A stretch of DNA of 64,000 nucleotides from Nymphaea colorata. Its lineage: Eukaryota; Streptophyta; Magnoliopsida; Nymphaeales; Nymphaeaceae. Where the stretch lies: NCBI RefSeq assembly GCF_008831285.2, contig NC_045143.1, positions 5,217,503-5,281,502 on the forward strand, written 5' to 3'. This document shows, piece by piece, positions 56,142 to 64,000 of the stretch; the stretch's first letter is position 1; the number at the start of each line of letters is the position of its first letter. The notes under the pieces are model-generated. The model saw only the letters and a program-made list of their open reading frames with translations. It ran no database searches and was not told where the DNA came from. A program made the position numbers and the translations under genes.

Positions 56142-56560
56142 TTGGGTTGGCTGTTTCATGGATCATTCGTTGTGACCTTTGGTTCTCTAACCCTTCCTTC
56201 CATGTTATGGTTTTCACTTACCTTGCTCTTTTTTACTGGCTACATCAACACTTTAGATCATCTCCAACGTCTTGGTATTCATTTAGCTAACCAGTGTCTT
56301 CTTTACCTCTCCAGTGTGGGGTCAAGACACTACCTTTTTATTAACAGCCCTTTCTTTTGCCAGCTATTTGCCACCGCTGGCCTTCCTTCTCCCATACACT
56401 CCCTTCTTCCCTCTCCCCAAGGCAGCTTCCTCTCTTTTCACCTTTACCTTCAGTCAGCAGTGGGTGGCATTTTACTTGGCAGACTTGGCTCATTTGTTGT
56501 TGGTGGCTAGTTTGGGAAGAGCGCAACAATCATATGTTTAGTGACACAGCAGAGAGAGTC
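56142..56560 (+). mobile_element. LINE 3' remnant (zf-RVT region)
   Basis: The plus-strand frame near 56250-56357 reads NTLDHLQRLGIHLANQCLLY followed by HYLFINSPF, the pattern of the zinc-binding region after the reverse transcriptase in plant LINEs. Two expected cysteines and a His are replaced. In another frame, near 56507-56545, LVWEERNNHMFSD matches the conserved WxxWxERNxRxF motif further downstream. The frame change and lost ligands show it is dead. It lies on the opposite strand to, and is distinct from, the fragment at 13611-13823. Confidence 0.6.
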
Positions 56561-56756
56561 ATTACTGTTGGATGTGTCGTGAAGAGAGATGTCCACTTTG
56601 CCGTTCACATTGGCCATAGGATGACTTCCACCTTGTGTTTTTTTGCTCTTGTTTTCTTTGTTACTTTACTTTTTTGCCGCTTTCACCTTTTCCTTTTATT
56701 ACTTGTTGTTGGGTGACGCCTTGTCACTATTTTTGTCTTGAATCAATTCTCATTTT

Positions 56757-56758
<2 letters not shown>

Positions 56759-56818
<60 letters not shown>
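56759..56818. repeat. (TC)n(TA)n compound microsatellite
   Basis: About 29 bases of TC repeats joined to about 31 bases of TA repeats. Confidence 0.95.
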
Positions 56819-56822
<4 letters not shown>

Positions 56823-59173
56823 CCTTTGAGCTTTTTAAATTTTCTACATGTACCATTATGAGGGCATTTGATTACGCTGAATTTGAAATCCATGGATCTG
56901 ATGCGGAACTGAGTTGCATGTTTTTGCTTATATTGCAAAAGGCACGCCTAAGATCCACGCTTAGGACTCTTATTTTACTTATTTGAATTGAGAAAAAATC
57001 AGATTTAAGATCGGAAGGGGGTGGGTCTGATCCTAAATCTTTGGCTCTCAACTCCTCATGATCTCAAACCCTAATCTCCATAGGTTGCTTTACTGGAGAT
57101 CAACTTTTGAATTGCGGGAATCTAACATGTACTAAGTCGTTTTTGGCAACCCAAAAATTATATGCTGAATAGATACATATTTTTACATTAGTTTGTTTTT
57201 TTAACTAACAATTTACATATCAATGTGCTTCTAAATAAAATTTCTGGCTCTGCGCGGCCAGCACGGTCCGCCCCGATTGAATGATCAGATGGTCCAAAAA
57301 GACGTGACTGCGATTTATATGGTTTAGAACAACTTTTGATTCACTTTCCTCTTTGGAATCACCTTTTGGATCATATAATTGTAAAGCAGATGAAGCATAT
57401 TCAAAGGCGCCCAGAACTCTATGGCTTCCACTCCTTTGAGCAATAAAGTGCGGTTTGCAGATCTCCTCATGTTGAGATAAAGCGAGAAAAGTACACGGAT
57501 ATCCCATTCCAATCCACTTCAGATTCGAATAAATGAAATGGGATGTCCCGAACTTTTCCTTTTGGAATTCCTTTGTCATGATTCTCCAAAACCCACCTCC
57601 AAAATGAGAGCGATGTTCCTTGCTTTTTGTTTGAGAATTTGAGATGGAAATCCGTTCTCATACTTGACTGGAACCATTTTATGAAGCCAAAATTAAAAAA
57701 AAAAAAAAAAATAGTTTGAATTCTCATGGTTGATATCTATAGTCAAGTCTTCGGCATCTAAGTCATTCCATTGTAAAGACATCCGCATTTAAGTCGTTTG
57801 ATTGATAGATAGAACACTTGATCGGAGACTAGAGTTTTCTTTTCCAAGCGTTTTATGGTGGGAGTGAAATGTGTGGAACACAAAAAACGTACTCTTCTCC
57901 AACAAATTCTATGTATTTTTGAGAGGTGTTTGTTTCTCGCTCTTAGATTGACTAGGTAAGTAAGTCAATCTAAAGAGTATGATATAATTATAGATATTAT
58001 TTTTAAATTCAATAAGTAAATGCTATATATAATCACATCTTATTTATTGGAATCTTCTTCCAACATGTGTTATAAGAGAGTATGTTTAAAGAAACAATGT
58101 TTTTAACAAACACCTTCCAAAGAAACTCATCATTCCTTGGACACCAAATACAAGTGTTGTGGACGCCCCTTTTTTTTTTTGAAAGAGGATGGTGTTCATT
58201 CTTCAAGACATTACCTGGGATGCAGTAACTCGAGGGGAATTATATCAGTTGTTCTTGGGACATAATCTTCCACATTGATCAAAGATTCGACAAGGGGTTG
58301 GATAGAAACTTGGGCTCTCTATCAGATCGGTGAGTCTCTTCTGCTCATTCGGAAAAGATTCCATTTGAGCCAAGCCCACATGTTGTAGTCATAATCAAAA
58401 GATAAATCTCTCCCCCAGGTCAAGTGCAGTCATCCTCCCCTTTGGCTTAATGAATGCACAACTTTTGCTTGAGAACTTGACACAAGAAATGTGTTTTAAT
58501 TGATAATTGCGCTTGGTTTGCCTTTTGCTTTTTTGCTTTTACTAAGATTCTCTCCCTTAAACCATACTGTGTTAATCTCACCACCCATTCTTCGAATAAA
58601 GTTGTCACTGCAGATGTACGATCTCCATCTTCTGAATCTCGAAGTACCGTGAAGCTTGGCTTGTAGTTCATTTACAAATCATAATAAAACTGGCTTTATT
58701 TACTAGAAAAAATAATTTAAAAGCCTAATGTTGGGTGTCTAATGGTTGTGGTTACATAATTAGGATTGTTACTGAATTTCTTCTGTTCTGAAGTATCAAA
58801 AATCTCTCAAGCGTTCCATTCACACATTTTAGAGCAATAATATCAAGAACATAACCTCTTAAGGCCATGACTTATTGCAGAAACTGCGGGTGCGTGGTCA
58901 CCATGGTATATGTATGCCCCCAAAACTCCCAAACTTGATTGAAGAAAGCTTGAATGCTTGATTTCTCCGCATTGGATCTGTCTTCCCAAACTTAAACCTT
59001 CTATAATCGTATAGAAAATCTTGAAATGTTCTATACAGTGATCATAATCTCCACAAGTAGCAAACAAGTTATCCAGCAATCAAACATGGCCTAAAGAATA
59101 CCATCTGCCCATGTGAGAAGCCAATTTCCATTACACACTCATCTAGTAACTGATGGAAAACATGCTGCTGCAG

Positions 59174-59218
<45 letters not shown>

Positions 59219-61474
59219 ATAAAATCGCTTTAGGTCTAGCTAATTGAAGAACATTCATCTTCCTGAGGAGTAATGAACTCAGCTTTGGTATTTCCAGAAG
59301 TGATGATCTAGCTTTGACTTTCCCCTTCGGGTTTCAAACTCGCTAAAGAGGAGCTACCCACTGTATAACCTCAATCAAAGAGCACATGGGGAGGATAAGA
59401 TCTGATGGAACCCGCCACGGCCAATGACTGAAGTTCTCTCTTTAATTCGTCCAGCCATGTACGTGTTGGCTTCAGACACTTGTCCGAAGCGGAAAAAGAG
59501 AAAAGGAAAGTCGAAAGAAATTGTAATAGAGACTACAGCTTAAAACTTTCTCCAAAGCAAATGGTTTTCATTTCCTGCCCATAGAAGAAGAATCATGCTT
59601 CTTTTTTAAATTCATTTCACGCCCACCATCTTGACGACGATCAGAAATCGACCTATCACGCGCCATCTATATCTTTCTTTGCTCTTTTGTATGCATTTAA
59701 AAAAGGAACTTGTTTCTTGAATAGTCCATTCCCAGTTCCTCGAAAGTTTGTCGTGGCTCACTGAAAAAGATAGCAGGATCTTGGGTAGGATGGAATGCAG
59801 AACCGCTCCACCTTTGTCATTCATTTGAAGGGGATCAGTGCGAGGTCCTTTTCTGAAACCTTTCCTAGTAGCTAGAAGCCTAGAACTTAGTTCAGTATAC
59901 CAATAATCTTCTGCTCAAGTTGCATTAATCTGTTCAATCTGTTTTCCTTTCATAGGCCAAATTGAGTTAAGAAGATCTTACCAGCCTACCAGTTTATGCC
60001 AAGAGATGTTATCCCGAAGTTTAGACATCTTTCAATTTGAGGATTGTTAAGTCTAAAACTCTAAACATTCTGAAACTTTTGATGGTCTTCTGTCCAACCC
60101 CATAGCTAGGGAGAAAGAACTCCAGCTGCAGCTTCTTTTGTTGCCGTGCTTACCTGTTTTCTTACCAGATCCAATAACTATAATATCTCATCTTCTGTCT
60201 TTTGTCATTACATGCGTTCCGTTTGATTCTAATAATGACAGCCTCCCTTAAAACCAAAAACAAGTAGAAAAAACAAAGCTGTTTCAATATACTGAAAAGC
60301 ATTGCTGTCATGCTACGTCAGCGCCAGCAGCTTTATCAATAATTTATAGAGCGGCACCACACGCCCTGATCGTCAAGCCACGTCTGTTTCAACACCATTA
60401 TTTGGCCAGACGCAAGAAAGGAGGTAAAATGCAAGAAAATGGGCACTCGAGAGTTTTGCTCCCGAGAGATCACCGGAGCAGAAGATAGTGAACAGAGGCA
60501 ACTAGAACAGAGCATGGTAAATCAGAATTTCCGGCATACTGGAAAAAGAACGTTGTTGGTCTTGACAGTTTCCACTCCTTAGCGGTCATTCGATGTGAGA
60601 AACAGAATGGCCGATTCACTAGATCGGCACTCTGATCTGCTGTTCCACCAATTTGGCGGAACAGTGAAACACCAATCAACGACCTCTTAAGGCTGCTGTT
60701 CTAAATCTGAGGCTAATGTGTGATTGTGTAGTTTAATGCTTTAAAAACAAGAGCACAATGGACGGATTAGGACATATCAAATTCGTGCTTGAGCCTTCTC
60801 CCAACTGAAAGAACTTTCACATTAACTATCCTGACCATTATTGGGTCTCGAGCTTCCTGTTATACCAATCTTGGAAGCCTAACATAAGAAATTTAGCTAG
60901 AACGTCGTGAACTGGTCACGTGGTTGATGAATTGTAAATAATGAACCCAAGTGCATAATGACAATGGAGGATGGTCTTGAAGGATTGAACTTTGGGGTAA
61001 AGGAAGCCCACAATTGCTGTGAAAAACAGATTCTGACAGATTCCCTCCCGGGCCTTGCTTCCGAGAAACGATTGACATGTGAAAATGAAATAAAAATGCA
61101 TACCATTACTCATATATTTAATACTTTTCTACCTGTTTACACTTTACACCCAAAAGAAATGCATAAGCGACACCCTATCTCAATATCATGGAAATTTTAA
61201 GACAGGAGGTTTCAAGACAGCTCTGAGTCGTCACTCATTCAGGACATGTGATATATTCATATTAGCAACCAGGCTTTGCATAATCCATGACTAAACGTTA
61301 CACACTTGAATCATTTTACATCTGATAAAACTTACCCACATTATATATCCTACATGCGCAAAAAAATCACATTTCACGCATTTATGCTATGGAAGCAACT
61401 CCATGGAACAAAGGAAGCAAAGATAAAATGGAAAATGTAAATGGGTTTCAATCCATCCTGGGCATAAACTCCTT
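56819..61474. other. Intergenic region with decayed open frames on the minus strand
   Basis: 4.7 kb with no confident gene. Minus-strand frames at 57220-57727 (two overlapping, 119 and 86 codons), 58447-58671 and 58843-59079 look like pieces of one damaged coding region. The last includes CGDYDHCIEHF and LGRQIQCGEIK, faintly like pentatricopeptide repeats. None joins to a neighbour by clear splice sites. A T15-A17 run lies near 57691-57711. The end of the region is the 3' flank of the polyol transporter. Confidence 0.4.
59177..59217. repeat. (TC)n microsatellite
   Basis: About 40 bases of uninterrupted CT/TC repeats. Confidence 0.95.
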
Positions 61475-63203
61475 TTATGGATGAACGCCATCCTTGTCAT
61501 GCTGTTCATGAGTACTTTCTCGTGTCCCCGGCCTTCGGCAGCAACAAGCGTCTGACGAAATCACTACTCTTTCATCCTCAAACAGAGAGCCAATCTCTTC
61601 CAGTGTCTTGCCTTTGGTTTCAGGCAGAAACATGTAGAAGAAAAGGGCACCGAGTGCTGCTATTCCTGAGAAGAGGAAGAAGGTTCCACCCACTGAGAGG
61701 GCCTTCACCATGGAAAGGAAGGACATGGACACGACTCCACTAACCACTCTGTTGACAGACAGGGCCAAGCCGGAGCCCTGGGCTCGCAGCCTCAACGGGA
61801 ACACCTCCGACGAGTAGACCCAGTTTATAGGGCCCATCCCTATGGAGAAGAAGGAGACGTCAGCGCAGATGGCAACAATGGACAGGGCAATAGTCCAGGT
61901 GAATTTAGTAGCTTTTCCGGCTTTTTCGATGAGCTTAGAGCACACGCCCAGCGTGAAGAGTGACGCTGCCATCCCGCAGGAGCCCGTTAGCAGCAGCGGC
62001 CTCCTTCCCACCCTGTCTAGGAACAAGGCGGAGATGATCACAAAGGATGTCTTCACAAGTCCCATTATTATGGTCACAGCCACCAGATGCTGCTTCTTTT
62101 GGATGCCGGCCGCCTTGATCACCTCCGGCGTGTAATACACCACGGCGTCGTTCCCAGATGCCTGCATAAAGATGTTGAGTCCGATGGCTACCAATAGGAT
62201 CCGCCGCACGGCTCTTGAGGGGCTCACCAGCAGCTCCCTCCACACGCTCTTCTTGCCTGCTTCCAAGCTTTCCTGCCTTGCTGCTGCCACTATCTCCGCC
62301 AGCCGGGCCTCTGCTTCTTCGCCATCCACTGAAGTTCTGTCCAGCACTTTTTTGGCTTCGCCCGTTCGACCTTGAGCCACCAACCATCTAGGGGACTCCG
62401 GCATGGCTATCAGCCCGATTATTAGCATCGCAGCAGGAATGCCGGCAACTCCGAGCATCAGTCTCCAATTCAGGTGTTCCGGCAGACCGGAAAAAGCATA
62501 ATTGAGAATGTAGCCCACCAGGATACCCACGGTGATGAACACCTCAGGCAAAGATGTGAGCAATCCCCTGGTTGAAGCCGGTGAAACCTCGGCAGTGTAA
62601 ACGGGCCCCGTCATCAGAGAGTACCCAACACCAATGCCCGCGACTGCCCTTCCAACCATAAGGATGACGAAGGAGTTCGCTAGGCTCATGGACAGCGCAC
62701 CCACGAGGAAGGTGGTAGAAGCTATGACCATGGTGTATCTCCTTCCTATCCAATCTGCAGTCTTTCCTGATACCATGGCACCAAACAGGGAGAAGAAGTT
62801 AAGTGATCCCACCAAGATTTCTTCCTGTGTGGAACTTATCCTGAGATCCTCCTTGATGAACAGAATTGCTCCGCTCATCACGCCAATATCTGCATCAGTC
62901 AATGGCAAATACAATCTGTTTCAGTTCGTTGGTAGAAGATGAATTGTTCAATTTCTGCACCTTTTTTGCATAAAAACGAATTGGAAAGAAAACAGGAACT
63001 CCAATTATAAGAAGATAACACTCACCATAACCCAAGAGGATTGAATTCATGGAAGCCAGGACAGCACAAGCAAATGCATACTTGCTTAGAGGCGCCTTCC
63101 CCTCGCTGCGGCTGCTGCTTGCAGGTGTGACAACCTCTCCCTGCTGGCTCTTTTCCAGCTCCACTCTGACTGCTTCCCGTCTCTCGTCCTCCGGAGCCAT
63201 CAT
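61475..63203 (-). CDS. Polyol/monosaccharide transporter (PLT family, MFS)
   Basis: Two exons on the minus strand (63203-63026, 62889-61475) encode 530 residues, normal for plant polyol transporters. The N-terminus is cytosolic and polar, then KYAFACAVLASMNSILLGYDIGVMSGA starts helix 1, with the intron splitting the Asp codon. Sugar-porter signatures are all present: GRRYTM after helix 2, PESPRWLV after helix 6, RVGRRPLLL after helix 8, PINWVYSSEVFPLRLRAQG and PETKGKTLEEI after helix 12. Twelve membrane segments can be drawn. PLTs are proton symporters of sorbitol, mannitol, inositol and related sugars at the plasma membrane. The FIKEDLRISSTQEE segment favours PLT over STP or inositol carriers. 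Two adjacent ATGs (63203 and 63200) are possible starts. The C-terminal 25 residues, with CCCRRPG, are unusual and may be lineage-specific. The substrate cannot be read from sequence. Confidence 0.95.
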
Positions 63204-63355
63204 CCCTGCACGCCCTCTGTAGTCCTCTGAAGCTGAACACGGCAGACGAACAGCAAGGGTGGTGCGGCGATCCTCGGATCCGTTGACTGTATAAGAGAAG
63301 TGTGGATCGTGGGAGTCTTCTCTTTATGTCACCGCGCCATTATCCTCAGAAGAGC

Positions 63356-63361
63356 CACGTG
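63356..63361. promoter_or_regulatory. G-box in the polyol transporter promoter
   Basis: GCCACGTGC, with the CACGTG core 153 bases upstream of the start codon. The flanks fit the ABRE/G-box type bound by bZIP factors, so light, sugar or abscisic acid control is possible. Confidence 0.4.
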
Positions 63362-63750
63362 CTCTCGGAAGCCTATGTGTCAAGAGGCCCACCAGCATGG
63401 CCCAGCAGAACGGTGAAGATCAGAGAACCTGGAAGGAATGCGTTCGGCCATGGCCACTCTACAAGAAAAGGCAGCGTGATATACCTGCGGCTTAACGGAT
63501 TCAACCAAAACGGGCGAATTTCTCGCTGAGATTGCAGTTATTATTTTCTTTTTGGATTATTCAGTATTACTTACAAGGTCTTAAACCTTACCCCTATTGT
63601 GGTATTCTTAAATTTCGGGATTACCATCTCAGTAGTCGGAGTGTAAATCCATTTATTGTGGATGAGGCCCTAATAATTATTACTATATAACAAACGCATT
63701 TCCATTCAAAGGCTTCATCGTTATCTACATCCGTTAAACGGAGCCCACAA
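63362..63750. other. Upstream flank of the polyol transporter gene
   Basis: About 390 bases beyond the G-box. The first part is GC-richer, the rest AT-rich. No further element was recognised. Confidence 0.45.
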
Positions 63751-63860
63751 CTAGTATGGTTTAAACACCTGTTTCTTTAACTAGGTAACCTCCTCAAGCA
63801 CAAGGCTAGTATGGTTTAAACACCTGTTTCTTTAACTAGGTAACCTCCTCAAGCACAAGC
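63751..63860. repeat. Exact tandem duplication, 55-bp unit
   Basis: CTAGTATGGTTTAAACACC starts both units (63751 and 63806), and each runs 55 bases to CAAGCACAAG. They differ only at the last base. This is a very recent duplication about 550 bp upstream of the polyol transporter start. Confidence 0.92.
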
Positions 63861-64000
63861 CTACTTATTTTTTATTTAATCATGGAAACAAATAGGAGGA
63901 AACATAGGCCCTCAAAGGCTCAATATGAGAGCTAATAACAGGATAACTAAGAAGAAAAACTACGGACACATTTCGACGATATTTTATTAAGCAAGTAATA

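Noticed and set aside
1-64000. CRISPR array, prophage, integron or bacterial-type operon
   Set aside because: No spaced short repeats with unique spacers, no bacterial gene clusters; the gene structure is fully plant-like.

Overview
The window is nuclear DNA of a flowering plant. Every recognisable gene belongs to a plant or plant-expanded family: an atypical Cys/His-rich thioredoxin, a GT31 galactosyltransferase, an S-like RNase T2, a BPG2/YqeH-type organellar GTPase, an NDR1/HIN1-like protein, an OVATE family protein, an RD22-like BURP protein and a polyol transporter. Genes are split by GT-AG introns and lie far apart in AT-rich DNA with microsatellites and decayed transposons. Some first or single exons (GTPase, NHL, OFP) are clearly GC-rich. 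That fits a monocot or an early-diverging angiosperm, but the sequence alone does not settle the lineage.

Layout. 0-8 kb: a thioredoxin-like gene (minus, last exon beyond the left edge) is divergent from a seven-exon beta-1,3-galactosyltransferase gene (plus). 10.2-12.2 kb: an intact four-exon RNase T2 gene (minus) whose product lacks the catalytic histidines. 13.2-15.1 kb: a broken Ty1/copia element with a LINE fragment inside it. 15.6-18.6 kb: a three-exon circularly permuted GTPase gene (plus). 18.6-24.7 kb: no recognised gene, with a GC-rich stretch carrying CACGTG palindromes. 24.7-25.4 kb: a single-exon NHL gene. 25.4-40.5 kb: a 15-kb gene-poor stretch with a diverged duplication, several MITEs (one nested in another element) and decayed open frames. 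40.5-41.7 kb: a single-exon OFP gene. 46.8-48.8 kb: a three-exon BURP gene (minus). 48.9-61.4 kb: a second gene-poor stretch with two SINEs that still have target-site duplications, an hAT-type MITE and a LINE 3' remnant. 61.5-63.2 kb: a two-exon polyol transporter gene (minus).

The genes form no operon-like or pathway unit. Their products act in plastid redox chemistry, Golgi glycosylation, secretion and cell wall, organellar ribosome function, membrane-associated stress response, transcriptional repression and sugar-alcohol transport. I found no CRISPR array, no intact tRNA or rRNA gene and no convincing new multi-gene system. The most unusual item is the RNase T2-fold protein: it keeps all ten disulfide cysteines, a signal peptide and clean splice sites but has lost both active-site motifs. 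Next are the two SINEs with clear target duplications and the hAT/Tourist MITEs with matching flanks. All exon boundaries were deduced by eye from GT/AG sites, reading-frame continuity and family resemblance; no alignment or transcript data were available.
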